64,000 bases of DNA from Onchidella celtica (lineage: Eukaryota; Mollusca; Gastropoda; Systellommatophora; Onchidiidae). Under the pieces are notes generated by a model that saw only the letters and a program-made list of their open reading frames with translations, did no database searches and was not told where the DNA came from. Positions 23,901-36,884 of the stretch are shown here, in pieces. The position numbers and the translations under genes are program-made. How positions within the stretch are numbered: position 1 is the first letter of the stretch; every line of letters starts with the position of its first letter. Where the stretch lies: positions 36,729,623 to 36,793,622 of the forward strand of contig OZ007571.1 in NCBI GenBank assembly GCA_963931925.1, written 5' to 3'.

Positions 23901-26346
23901 GCATTTTGTAAAGGAATTAATGTACAGATATAAGAAATGTTATGCAGAGGTTCAGTGGAGCTCTTACTCTGATCAAAACAGTTATAACCTGGGTCTTCTT
24001 TTTTTGCAATTGGCCTGTACTTACTGCATGATTAATATCCCTGGCCAATGCAAATATGTGTAGGTCTGGAGTAGAAATCATTTTTCAGTTTCAGAGTGTT
24101 GTAGATTGTATGCATACGTTGTAATAATTGTTGGCCTTTTCTGCATGCTGATTATTTTTGTCTTTTCATGATCCATGGATAATATTTTGTAAGGCCTCAT
24201 AGTCATAGGCACAGCCAGTTCAGTTTTGTGACTTTTCTGTTGTTATATGACAGTAGAATAATCTGCTTGAAGACAGTTGCAACAGAAAAAGGTACAGTAG
24301 TGTGAAAGAAATGTGCTTGAACTTGCTTGTTGGGCTAAGATGTACTGGAGAAAATTGATAAACAGAAACTCAGTTTCTTTTGTAGAATCTCATTACATGT
24401 ACATGTACTTTGTTGTTTGTATACTGTATAAAGTTCCGGTACATTAATCTAAAATTATGTCAGGATACAGCAGAAATGCTCATATTTCAGAAAAATGATG
24501 TGATTCTACATTGTGCAGCCCATTGAAGATCCAGTAGACTGTTCAGCTAGATAAATATGAAGTGCCAGTACCTATAAATAAGTTATACAATGAGCTGTCT
24601 TGATAACTTGAAGCTGAAAAAGTGATGGCCTACTGGAGGTTTTATCAACAGTATCTTGGAATGACCCTCAGTTGTCATTGTGCCCTCAGCCTTCCTTCAA
24701 AATCAGTGAGCAAAAGTGGTGAAAAAGCTGATTTTAATTTTAAAAAAAAGAAACCCACAAAAGCAGACCACTTGAGAGATATTACAGAATTGCCATCACA
24801 AGGCATCTACCATCAGATTTTTGCAGTAATGGATATGTAGGCTTATACATGTATATGTTTTATTTGTTTTGCCTATGTTGCTACATTTATTACTCAAAAT
24901 CACTGTTAAATTATTACATGATGTCTCCAATTTTTTTGTTCATTCTTTTTTTAAAAACTGTACTGTTGTAAACTTGTCCTTTATACATGTAAATGGTGTA
25001 CTGAAGTAACTCTATTTCTTTGCAAAGAATTTGAGGCCAAGTAAACAAGATCATCGCCTCAGTGAGATTGAATCAAATTGTTTTGACTCTTTTGTGGCAT
25101 GCCTGCATCTCATAGGTGAACACACAACAACATAACAGTGTGTAAGAGTATGAAAGCATGGAGTTTATTATGGCTTAACATTTAAGTGTGTATGGCGCAC
25201 CCCCCCCCCCCCCCTCCCCCATGATTTGGAACCTCTTTATTCTTCCTGCATGAAGACAGTGATTAAACACAGTTTGGATATTAATTGTGGAAAATCAAAC
25301 TCATCCTAAGTACCAGTCCCATCAGTTATCATTCTTCACTCAGTCATTCTCTCAAAACCCACAAAATCACCAAACTAGTTTTGAAACCACATATTATATT
25401 ACTTTCTCACTGAATCACAACCTTCATATCATTGCTGTTTCTCCATGCATATTCAAAAAGTACCTCTCACATTTCCTGGCTTTAAAAACATTTTATTAGA
25501 AGCCCATTGGGTAGTAATATTTAATTGCAAAAGCTTTCCAATTTCCATATCCAATTCCAATATTTTACCTATGCTGCACTTTACTAAATTACATCTAGTA
25601 AATTATATTTTTCCACGCTGTACATCTCCTGAAAAAGTCAAATACAGCCAGTTCTGATGTTGTACATTTGATCCAGAGTTTACATGTAAAACCGTTGCAT
25701 CTTATCTTGAAACCATTTCCAGAAGTAGTTTTAATAATTTTAGGAGGATTTTATTGGCAGACGTTAACACTTGCAAGCTGCAAAAAGCAACCAGTACATG
25801 CCAGAGGGTTAATAAATTTTCAGAAGATTGGCAGAAAAACCAATACATGTATTGCCACACATTGTTAACCTCAAACAACTGCCTCAGAGTTTAAAACCCT
25901 AAATAACTAAGAATGATTCTTCTTGGCTGTACACATATCTCCCAAATCCCCAATTGGGCCCCTGATACCTGATGGGAAACTGTGAAATTCTACCGCTGTA
26001 ATATAATGCAGACAATATCAGCACTACCAGAGCAATCTTTTCCAAAGCATGCAACAGTTTTGTGCAAAGCTTTTTCCCCTCATTGGTCTATATTTCACAC
26101 ATTCTATGAAACATTTCAAATCCTGAAATACAGAGGTTACAACTTATGGAGTCACATAATATGAATAGTGGATTCAAACTGTTAGACAAGTAGTCAGTTG
26201 AAATCCACAGGCTCACAGTGAACAAGGCTATCTGATTTTTGCACATACACATTATGATTTATATCGAAATTGGTGCAAATCTGTCAGGTGTGGTATTTCA
26301 AAATCTGTCAAGATGACAAAAAACATGATGGTTGGTGAGGTAATGG
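17940..26346. other. LEPROT 3' UTR and intergenic DNA between two convergent genes
   Basis: No open frame here resembles a protein I know and none is bounded by convincing splice sites. LEPROT (plus) and BABAM1 (minus) converge on this 8.4-kb interval, so it must hold both 3' UTRs. A poly(A)-signal-like AATAAA on the minus strand occurs near 25236 and 25161, suitable for BABAM1; several plus-strand candidates exist and I cannot choose. Contains a pogo-like element (21353-22153), an AT microsatellite near 18680-18700 and a C tract at 25200-25220. Confidence 0.6.
21353..22153. mobile_element. Non-autonomous pogo/Tigger-like element (801 bp)
   Basis: TA dinucleotides at 21351-21352 and 22154-22155 bracket termini that begin CAGT. 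The left end has CATATCTCGACAT and the right end, on the reverse strand, CTTATCTCGACAT, within inverted repeats of roughly 30 bp. Repeated TCGAG(T/A)TA-type words lie near both ends. TA duplication with CAGT ends is typical of the pogo branch of Tc1/mariner. No transposase frame remains. Lies downstream of LEPROT. Confidence 0.75.
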
Positions 26347-29300
26347 TTATGTAGCAGATGCTGCAGGTGGTGGTACAGGAGCTGCTGAAGGTACAGGAGC
26401 TCCAATCTTGTATACAGCATCCAACTGGCGTGGCCTCTGCAAAGGGTGAGCCAGCAACTTAGCACCACTGTTTAATATAGGAGTATACTTTGATTCTTCA
26501 AATATGTAGGACATGCCACTGTGGTCCAGCTCACAGAGAACAGGAAATATTTCCTTCACAAATGGAAAGAGGAAAGAAAAAAGAATTTACTGAGCAAGGT
26601 CTGATATCCACACTGCCATGTCATGTAATTACTATTGTCTGAAGTTGAAAGGGCCTTGACATTTTGAGCTTTATCACTATAAGTAATGCATTCATTGTGA
26701 TAGTTGAAACTCAACTTTAAGGCTTCTCATATTGTTGATGAACAGTGCCAATAAGTTTATAATGTCATTCTATCTGTCTGAAATTTCTCAGCAGCAAAAA
26801 CAACCCACATTCTTACTTCATATATATACACCTAGTATTATGTTAGGCCTAAAACTTCACATAATTTGTCATGTAATACCAAAACAAGAAGCGATTAATG
26901 AAAAAGTAATGGTAATCAATGTGCATTCTTTCCACTCACTGCCTTTGCTTCAGTTTTTAACAGAAAATCGTGAGAAATTTTAATATAATTTAACAACATA
27001 GAGGGAATAGTGTCTTTTCTCGAGTTAATTTAAACCGCTAACACATTCTCTAAAATGTTTCCTAGATTTTCTCCAAATTGATTGGCTAATTCAATGCCTA
27101 TGGCCTTTTGTCTTATTGCTGGAATTCATGAGATGTAGACAATCAAATGTTATGTCCAATTTCTATGGGATTAAGGTATCCTCACTGACAAACAAGCTGC
27201 ATCTTTATTCATGTGAAAGATAATAAGCAAAAAGGACAGGGTGTTAAACCTACTTCACACTGATTTCCCTCTGATGGTGGCTCATGGATATAGAGTACAT
27301 CAGTGAAAAAATAAGGTGATGATTCCAGTCTACGCTGGGCCTGCAAAAAGAAGTATAGCAAATTACTAATGACATTAACTTAATGTGATTTGATAAAGTG
27401 CTTTTAAAATATAAATGCAAAGGAATATTCAAATCATTAGGCCTGACCTAAACTTGATTCTGGCAGCTCTGCAAACTGGTTTTGAAATGGGAAAAATCTG
27501 AGCAAGATACACATAAAACCTCTCTGTTTTGTTAATCAGCTAGTAAAAACTTTTTTCTGCTGATGTTTCTGTTACATTAGTTTGCAACAAAAACAAGAAG
27601 AAAGCCAACGAAAGATTAAACACAGTGGATAGCAAATGAAATCATCACTAAATGTAGGTACAGACTATTTGTAGCTTTTGATTCTCTGAACACTGGTTGG
27701 CATGCACTACATGAGTGTCCAATTACTCAATCATCTGCACCAATGGTACATGTATTTTGTGTTACATTAATATTACAACACACAACATTGTAGATAGTAC
27801 AACCTTAAAAGAACAACATTGAAATTGTTCAATTCTCCTTCTGTCAAAATATACTATCTTTTGTATTGTTTAATGTGTGTAGCTGTATGTGTTTATTGCT
27901 TGAACAAGACAGTCTTGCCATTTTTGCCCTTAGCCGTGCATTATGATTTGACCCCCTCATAACAAAGGATCACAGAGCATCGCGCCGATGTAGCGCACAT
28001 ATTCGAAAATAACTCACACAGAAAGCCAGATGAATGAGGTTTAATTCAATGCATTTTCGACCCTTATCGGTACAAAATATGCCTTTTGGGCTTAGGCATT
28101 CAATTTGAAGCACTTTTCCCTAACGGAACCTGCGTGGGTAGTATACTACTGCCCATGAGAGACTATCATTCAATTTGGTGTGATTTCTCTACCAAAAATG
28201 GAATATGTTGTGTCCTGATTCACACGAGATCTGCAACAAGACTGCAGATTTGAACTTATAATGCGGTCTGCAGTGGTGCCTTTTTGTCTTTACCATTTGC
28301 AGGACTGACCATTATTAGTATTACAACATAAAACAAAAGTGTAGCTGCCAAATACCAAGTCTGAATAATACAAATATCCTATTCACAAGAACAACCTCAG
28401 TCAATCAGCCATGCTGTCCTGCGAAGTATCTCTTACCTCTGTATTGGAAACAACAGGTATGGAATGTGAACGCCCAAATACCATGAGGACTCTGACTACA
28501 TATGGTGGTGGTATCACCTGGGGATCACCATCAACTACTGGTAATTCAATGTTTTCTTTACTGGAAGACAGAAAATAAATAAGACATTAAAAAACATCTC
28601 CACTCCTCCATTAGAAACAATTACATCAACTACTGTATAATTTATAAAGATTTCAAATACGACTGTTAACAGGGCACGTGAATTAATGAAGTATTGGAAA
28701 TTTTACAACATTCAGTATGCAGTGGTTCACTTGGTTGACTTGTCAATTATTTACATGTATTTCTTTCAGAGTTAAATTCATCAATTTACTCAGTGAGTAG
28801 AGTGATGTGAAGAATGGTCAGAACAGCTTTTTTTTAAAGATTCATTGTGAGAGATCTCCATCTGCTTCTTCTCAATCACAAAATAACTGTCAGTTATGGG
28901 GGGTTGGGGTGGGGGTGTTAGGCATTTAAATTTAATTTACTCAGGTGGAAATTTTCTCTCTTTATGTTAGAAAACCATAATAATATTGTGGCAACTCACC
29001 GTGGTAAAAATGTCAGTGAAAACGGTGAGATGAATAAAGATGGTGACATGACTTAAAAAACAATTCTTCCATTAACTTACTTTAAAAAAGAAACTGACAT
29101 TATTTCCATCCCTGAGTAAAACATTGTATTTAAAAAAAAACAGATTCAGAATGTACACACTGTTAAAGCTCAAGTACATGTACAGTACTTTAAATTCTGA
29201 ATTCTGGGACCAATACTCTCTGTCATAATCACAAGTCTAGTAAATAATTACACATAATTATTATATGCACAACTGACAGACTGACAGGAAAAAAATTACA

Positions 29301-32300
29301 AGAATAAGGGACAAAAGAAAAAAAAAGTGAATGGTCACACAGCCTTTACACTTAACCTCAAATTAATATAACATACATTGTTTCAAACAAATGTGTCAGA
29401 TTCAAAGGACCAGATTTTCGTGTTTCTATCACACTGTCGTCAATTGTGTTGAGGATGTCTTGTGCTCTGGGTGTGAAAGTGTGAATCTGAGGATTTAAAA
29501 GTAAATTTAGAACTTTAGACAAATTTATGTATAAACATGCAATGAAAGTATAGAAAATAAACGAGCAAAAGTTTGCTTTTCAGAAAGTTAGACATACCAC
29601 CTACACAAAGCCATTTCACATTTTTTCAGATTTTTTGGGTTAATATCATGTACTGATATGGGCTATCTTTCTTACTTAGAATACTGAAATATGATTTTAC
29701 ATAAAATTTTTACTGGCTAACTTGTGTAGCTACAATTTATATTATGTCCTACATTGTTCCTTTCTGTGAAATTACATGTCGAAAAATGTTACTAAACAGT
29801 TGAAGGATGAGCATCAAAGTTAGCAACAAGATGTTACATCTGATGAAAGCAAACATCTCCAAATTCATTAGAACATTTCTAGGATTGTATTTGACAGTTT
29901 ACTTTAAACTTCAAAATGCTGAACTGGGACTCATGGCCACACTACTTGTGTCCACCATTCAGAGTCCACTATGTTTATCACTAGAGCTTTCTTGTTGTTA
30001 TGTTGGGGGCTCAAAAGTATTCTGTTGTAACTTGACCTTTTTCAAAAATTCAGATCTTTGACAGGTGTGTAGCCCTTGACAGCCCCCAGGCTATGTTCTA
30101 AGTCGGGCGTTAAATTCTGAAAACTAAAGATTAAATAAAGTTTTTTTTTAAATATCACAATCATAAAGTGTGATAAAGTTACTCAGTTTTTTCCTCCTCC
30201 TGCAAAATTTGTAAAAACCGGCCCTTGATATGATACCACAAATATATTATATGACACTTCTGAGTAAGACTGATTCAAAGTTGAATCAGTAAGGCATATG
30301 CCTGCCTGTTCCTTAACTTTTGCAAATAAAATATCATTTGCACTACCTTTAATGGCCTATTCACAAAAAGCAAAAGACATCACTATTCCTGTTCTTTGAT
30401 AATATCTGACCATATCTCATTTCTTGAATAGAATGGCAGCTCTGATTGAATATCCTGGTCCATCTCTCTGTAAGTCTGTAGACAAAGTAACCTTTGACCA
30501 TGAAATGCAAGGCCACGGTTATCATGTCCTTCGCATTTTTGCTTATCATTCTTTCTTTATTTCTCAAGTATCTGTGAAATGTACACTTTGTTCTTGTATT
30601 TTTAATGCAGGTTCTAGTTAGAAGATTTAGATGAAAGAGAATAATATAGAAATTGTTTTCACCATGGTGGGCTCCTCATGGAATATGAGAAATGCAAACT
30701 CATGCTTTGGATTCATTTGTGTCTTGTGCGTGACAAACATCTTAACAGTTCTCTGTGCCAGCTCCAAACCAGTATATTTATCCCTGTAAAGTCAAGACAC
30801 ATCCTTCAACATATAGGTTGCTTTATTTCAATGCACATGATCAAAATTGATAAAATAGCTTGCATGATAAAAATTGAGTCCTGGAGATGAACAACTAAAC
30901 GCTGCCTCAAAGTGGATCCACATTATCACATTTCATTCACAGAATTCATATGATCCTGACTGTTATTCACATACGACTGATTAATATAATTATATGCATT
31001 ATCAGTGATATGATGGTGACATGAAAGGTTGAGAAATATATTTTGTAAAAGAAAACACACTGGCTTCATGGTTTTGGGAAATTGCGTATGAACTGAAAAA
31101 TTGAGGTGTATGCACAGAAAATCCTTTAACAGACACAGGAACATCTTTCAATATAAAGCATATTTTACCCAGCTCTCGATCTGAATACTGTTGTATCCAT
31201 TTCCTCATTCAAATCAAGGCATATGACCTGAAGAAAGAAATAAAATATATTTTTCATTCTGACAATAGTGGCATTGCAAAATGATCTAAGCAGTTAACAT
31301 ATTTGGTTTTAAAAACTATGGAGGAGACCACAGAGAAGAAAGGGAGGTATGGATATTAAGAAGGAAGAGGGAAGAGAAATGAGAGACATTACCACCATGA
31401 GAATGGGATTAATAAGCTCAGAGTGAGAGGTGGTGTGGTAAAAAACAAAAAACAAAAAGACATCACTCTCCATCAGCATACCAATTACCACTGTTTCTTA
31501 AGGAAATCACAGTGTACTGAGAGAAAATAAACTCATCATTTCTCACTGAATTCTCTGAAACAGCAGTCTATGTCTCCTCCAAAATTGACCCTGATTATAT
31601 TTTGCAGTTTAATTATTAGAATGTCATGGTACATCTCCTTGAAATACTGATCAATTTACTCCCACTCCCAACCCTCCCATTTTACTGATTTGAAATTCCC
31701 AAACAAAAAATGCAACTTACTATTTTTTCAGGACAGTTAATGCGTGGACACACAATGCTCTGTTGCTCTGAGGGTTGTGCTTCCACAGCTGATGTTTTTT
31801 GTACATCAGAGTCAGACACCATGCCTAAGATTAAGAAGTAAAACCAAATACATGTAGTAACTTCTTCAAATAAAAAGGCACAAATATTCAATTGCTTACT
31901 GTATATTTTAAACTGGGAATTTATGTCACAAAATTGGCAAAATAGAACTTGAAAAATAATGAGAGACAGTATATTAGTATATATTGAAAATAAATGTGAC
32001 ATGAGTATTCATTTTCTTCCATCTTATACCTGCTTTATCACATCCATAGCAGTATTACTACTGAGGAAATGGAAAATAACAAGTCTGCTCCCATTTCCTT
32101 CAAAGATCACTGACAAATTCAGTCAGCTACCTCATTGTTCAACAAGACTGATGAAGGAATGTAGTACGAGCTTAAATGTTAAGTTCAGAATATTATGTGA
32201 GAAATTATGGAAATGTTTTTTTTTATCCCACGAAATTCAATTAATGCTTCAGCATTTGTTCCAGATCAATAAATTGTTTTGTTTCCAGTATATTAAAACA

Positions 32301-35020
32301 ACCATAACAAATATAAAATTAAAATAAAATACATGCAAATTTGGTTGCAACTTGCACACCGAGGATTTTTCTTTTCAGCTTTCCAGCCTGCAGTTCATTC
32401 TTTGTTCCCCTTCATTTCCCATGTAAATAGAATCAACATAAGTAATATGAGGAAAGATCCCAGCACATACCCTTTTGAGGAGGAGTACTTTTGCATTAAA
32501 TACAAGAATTAAAGAAAGGTAGAGAGAAGACTGAAGGCTATGGACTGCCTTTAAAAAAAATGCTGAGGAAGAGTTCCTTACATCCCGACCACTTTGTTAA
32601 TCCACCTCTTTTCTTAACTCTAAACATATCCCTAACCCTGAAGCTAATCAGAATGTAACCAGAGCATCTCTCTGTAATTACCACATCAAGTATAGACAAC
32701 GACCAAAACAAGTTGTAACAAAGTTAGTAGTTTTCTCCCAGTTTTCCCTGATGAAAAACCTACTGAAAGAATCCTTTATACAGCATTTCTCATAGCATTA
32801 CATTGGAATTCATTATTAAGCACAGAATGGCTTAAATCAATAAGCAGATCTCTATGCCCTCTTTCTTATAATTTCACACGGAAGCAACAACCAGCATCAA
32901 TGTCAAAAAGTTTCCCTAGTTCAAACTTCTGACCATCAGCACTATTACATGGTTATGACAAATAGTTAAGTACTACATTTCATCATAATAACTAAATAAG
33001 CCTAACTGGATGATACCATTTTATTGGATACGTAGGGTTGACAAGATAGATAAACAAGCGAAACTAGCAAGAAAAAATGATCAGTGGGAAAAAGTGAAAA
33101 AAAGGAGGTAAAAGTGCTGTTTAGCCCCCCAAATTGTGTTGGACATTGTCATTGCTTATTATCGATTACTAGAGATGACTTATACAGACGGGTGGGAGTG
33201 CATTAAATAATAAAAGTAATATATACTATTACTAAGTAATACAAATACCTGACACTATTTGGAGGAAGGCTAAACTGCACAGTTTACAGTTATACTGAAA
33301 AGGAGATGCTGCATGCCTTGCTATGCCACAAAAGTGGCCTCCTGCACTCCTGCAGGATGAGGGTTGCAGAATATGAGGATTAATAAAGTGGTCTTGTATG
33401 CTTCCCTGGTTGCGGGCAGGAGAGCCACCGTGGCCTTGCGCAGGGCTAGGGTTAAACTCTTTCAACTTTCAATTTATATTAGAGTCGACTCCACTTAAAA
33501 TGAAGTCGCTTAAAATGATCTTCTTTTTGTATGATGTTTTACTTTTATCCCTTCCCCAATGCCTCATTTCCGTGGGAAAAAAACGCATAGTATGACATCT
33601 TTCTATCTGTTTTTACTCTTTGCGTGATCTCATTTTGAAGTCCCAAAGAGGAAAAAAAAAATGCTTAGTATGATTTTCCTAAACCGTGTCATGGTCAAAA
33701 TACACGCCGTCATCTTTCGTAATCGTCGTTTCGCTACAGCTCTTTGTCTGCCATTGCTCTTTGTCTGCCTCGCCTTGTTTACACCTGTTATGTCACGTAC
33801 ACAGCGTGTGCCCGAGGCGCCATGCGTACGATTGGATGTGGTCGCTTTGTCCATGAGTGTAAGATTTTACAAATTTTATTCCTCTGGCATCACCGATCCC
33901 TCGCAGTCATGCGATCTCAAATTATGTTGCCATGTGGTATTCATCAAGTGGATCGATAATGCATTATAATAGTAAATTAATGATGCATCAGATATCGTAA
34001 AATTCATAGGGCCACTGATTTTACTCAGGTCGTGCATTGAGAGCGGAGGTTACGATAGAGAGAAACAGCGATTGTATCACCCACGTGGGTGTACCGTAAA
34101 ACACGCGGCCACAATTTTTGAACTTTTTTTTTTTTTAAACTACGCAATAGAGATTCGTTTTCACGGGACACGGAGCAAAGACAGTCGGCGCCAGCAAGTC
34201 CACGAAGGTGTCAAATACCATGCTCACTCGGTCACCGCAGATGGGCGATGTTTATTGTGTTAGTTTAGGCTCAGTGCTACATGATGCGAGTGTGACCAGC
34301 GGGAGGGTCTTGTATGATATTCACATTTATATTAATAATACAGGAAAAGGCAAGCCATGTTTGTTTGGTTGGCGTATCTTGCATGCTGACAGTCATATAA
34401 TGTTAAGTCGATTGACAGGTAATATTGTGTGCTAATTTTTGCCCTTTGGTTATAATGGAAACAGACACCATCGCTTCGGGTGAATTTTTTTTTTTCTTTC
34501 AACAATATCCCCTCGCACACCCTAATACACGTTGGCCTACACACAAAAAATACCCCCTCCTTAGAAAAAAACAACCAAAGGTCACCTACATAACAATACT
34601 GCTTCCATCATTTATCAACAGTTTACCTAAGGTAGATAACTTAATAATGCTTAAGATGATTTAACGGATAGCAAGATGTTAAATTTTATGTCCCCTGGAC
34701 ATCATCTTAAGCAATGTCGACAGTATTATATATATTGTGAGCTCCAACCATGAGTTTTAAAAAGAACAGATAATAATAAATACATCACCTGGTCCTGCTT
34801 TATTCATTATGCCAGCCTCCTTTTGCTGAGGAGTTGGAGCAATATTACTGCTGGCATTCTGCCGTTGGTGAACGTTAACGAGAGAGTGGTTATTATCGAT
34901 AGGCGCTTCTGGGGCATTTATGATGTCGTATTCCTCACAAATGTCTGCAACGCCTTGTGAACTGATGTTTGAATTGCCATCGCCAGTCCGTAACGTAGTC
35001 GTTTTCGTCGTGTTATCCAT
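26347..35020 (-). CDS. BABAM1: BABAM1/MERIT40, BRCA1-A and BRISC complex subunit
   Basis: Scaffold subunit with a degenerate VWA fold that holds the BRCC36 deubiquitinase complexes together (nuclear BRCA1-A in the DNA damage response, cytoplasmic BRISC). Coding exons on the minus strand: 35020-34789, 31824-31721, 31227-31169, 30783-30663, 29486-29377, 28560-28437, 27340-27254, 26553-26347. Phases agree throughout and give 347 residues plus TAA (human about 329). Seen: a polar, disordered-looking N-terminus of about 100 residues; the VWA entry CPRINCPEKIVICLDLNEEM; HEFAFLIFHEE; PQVIPPPYVVRVLMVFGRS; SSPYFFTDVLYIHEPP; and the near-invariant AKLLAHPLQRP close to the end, followed by a Pro/Ala tail. 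Upstream sequence ATTGGTG precedes the chosen ATG, which follows an in-frame GTG. Intron 1 carries a pogo-like element. No defects seen. Confidence 0.96.
33482..34723. mobile_element. Pogo-like non-autonomous element (1.24 kb) in BABAM1 intron 1
   Basis: TA at 33480-33481 and 34724-34725 flanks terminal inverted repeats of about 28 bp. The left end reads GAGTCGAC...CTTAAAATGAAGTC and the right end, on the reverse strand, CTGTCGAC...CTTAAGATGATGTC. This is the pattern of pogo/Tigger ends. Base composition is more GC-rich than the flanking intron. The interior has only short open frames. Confidence 0.65.
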
Positions 35021-35063
35021 CACCAATTAGAATTTTTGAGTTATGTCAACTGGGTGACTACAC

Positions 35064-35094
35064 CAAAGATAGTAGAGTTTGTCTACTATCTTTG
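35064..35094. repeat. Perfect 13-bp hairpin just upstream of the BABAM1 start
   Basis: CAAAGATAGTAGA (35064-35076) and its exact reverse complement (35082-35094) are separated by five bases. The hairpin lies 44 bp upstream of the BABAM1 ATG, so in the 5' UTR or core promoter. A transcribed stem this close to the start codon could lower translation; it could also be a solo relic of a mobile element end. Confidence 0.8.
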
Positions 35095-35629
35095 AATACA
35101 CCGTCTGGTTCAGACCGTTACACCTTTTTCAAGTGCATCGAAGCCTGTTATTGTTGAGATGTGTAAAACAATGTAAGAGTGTCCTCCCTTGGAATCCTCT
35201 GCCCTAAATTCTATCTTCTGCTAATTTTATAGTCTCAGAATTGGAATCAATTTATTTGTATCAGAGAGATACAGAGTAGTATATTGTATTCACTGAGAAT
35301 TTTTGTCACATCATTCAAGGTCTGTTACTGGAGCAATAATTATTATTAGCGAGTACTTTTTAGCGTAGAGCTTATAAGTCAATATCCCAAGATGTCGGCA
35401 GTCTGACCCAAGAAGTGATAAGAGACCCTTCTAATTGATATAAGCTTCCATTTCAGTTCTGCGAGTATATAGGAACATCAGCTGTGCACACCAAGGTAAA
35501 TTATTTCATTCCAGCTCCTATTATGTTTTAATGGAAACGTTTTATGCTAATTGAGTCAGTAGTTTGTATATTGCAACAACACAGATGGACCAGTAGGGAA
35601 TTTTTATGAGAACACTATCATTGATAGTA

Positions 35630-36368
35630 GGAAGAGGCTAGGGAGACCAGGGGTCTCCCAAGACCATAGGCTAGGGAGACCAGAATCCTGGTCTCCCTAG
35701 CCCCGAGTCTAGGGAGATCAGGATTCTGGTCTCCCTAGCCTCGTTAGTTCGACGTGTCTAGCGAGACCAGGATTCTGGTCTCCCTAGCCTCGTTAGTTCG
35801 ACGTGTCTAGCGAGACCAGGATTCTGATCACCCTAGCCTGTGGTCTTGGGAGACCAGGATCCTGGTCTCTCTAGACTCGGGGCTAGAGAGACCAAGATTT
35901 TTCCCGGCCAGTGCGCATGTCTACGCCGGATCCTTCCTTCTCGATTTTTTAAAATAAGAGAACGCATCATTTCCGATCTCTTCGCCTCACAGGCGTCAGC
36001 ACCCAGCCTTGGCCATGGCGGTAACTTTGTCTGTTGGGGATAAAGCACCCTCGTGTAGCCTACACACCGCGTTCCATAGCCCGAGTGAAAACAGTACATA
36101 GCGACCCCGGCGGCTTTCCCTGATATGTCATTCTGACTACTGCCCAGACGAACATCGGCCTACGGCCTCGATGATACAAACTGACTAGACCCCCACGTCG
36201 TTACGTATCAATCTGACAATGCCTATGCACTTGTCAAGTTATGGAACGCATTCGGAAGTCCTCCCAAAATCTTGGTCTCCCTAGCCCCGAATCTAGAGAG
36301 ACCAGGATCTTGGTCTCCCAAGACCACAGGCTAGGGAGACCAGAATCCTGGTCTCGCTAGACACTTCC
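35630..36368. mobile_element. Fold-back, Mutator-like DNA element (739 bp) with 9-bp target duplication
   Basis: Exact direct repeats TTGATAGTA flank it (35621-35629 and 36369-36377). Both ends begin GGAAG when read inward. The left arm (35630-35905) is a chain of palindromes built from CTAGGGAGACCAG and its complement; the right arm (36261-36368) is an inverted copy of the inner left arm. The central 355 bp is unrelated, CpG-containing and noncoding. A 9-bp duplication with long, structured inverted ends fits Mutator-like elements; hAT elements (8 bp) are the alternative. It sits between BABAM1 and TMEM259. Confidence 0.8.
35731..35828. repeat. 49-bp tandem duplication inside the fold-back element
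   Basis: A 49-bp unit beginning CTCCCTAGCC and containing CGTTAGTTCGACGTG occurs twice back to back, essentially identical, in the left arm. The right arm lacks it, which makes the arms unequal. Confidence 0.85.
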
Positions 36369-36884
36369 TTGATAGTATCAATTGGCATTGGCGGCTTGGG
36401 TTTTAGTTTTAGAGAGAGACTTCATTTCATACTTGGCTTTTTATGCACGTTCATACTTGTTGACCCTACGATTTTATGGCACTAGATCTATATAGGCCTA
36501 CTCCTTGTACTTGAATGTAAACAACTTCAATTGCATCCCTAGTCGTCACAGTGGCTTGCCGTACCAGGAGTTCAAATTTTGTTCTGCTGGAGCAGAAGCA
36601 CCGAAGGATCTAGATCTAGATCTAGATAAGTTGATCTGTGTTAGATGATAATTCTTTCATGATGACCCAACAAAAAATGAGAAAATGATGATCCAAGAGC
36701 CTGGATCACTTCAACGAACAAAGCATGTTCATTGTGGTCTCCAGTGCTTTGGTTGTCTCAAGGACGGTAATCTGCTAGTGCTAGGAGTAGGAAAGATTCA
36801 TTATACCCCCTTTAAAGCCTTTTCACAACAAAATAGTGACTTTCCTTTTTGTTGTGTCTGTCTTTCATTTAGAACAACATAATA

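Noticed and set aside
24622-24840. 72-codon frame in the LEPROT-BABAM1 interval
   Set aside because: Length is within chance for AT-rich DNA, and there is no similarity or splice context.
27940-28260. CpG-containing patch in BABAM1 intron 6 that stands out from AT-rich surroundings
   Set aside because: Looked for inverted ends, a target duplication and coding frames and found none; probably an old unclassified repeat.
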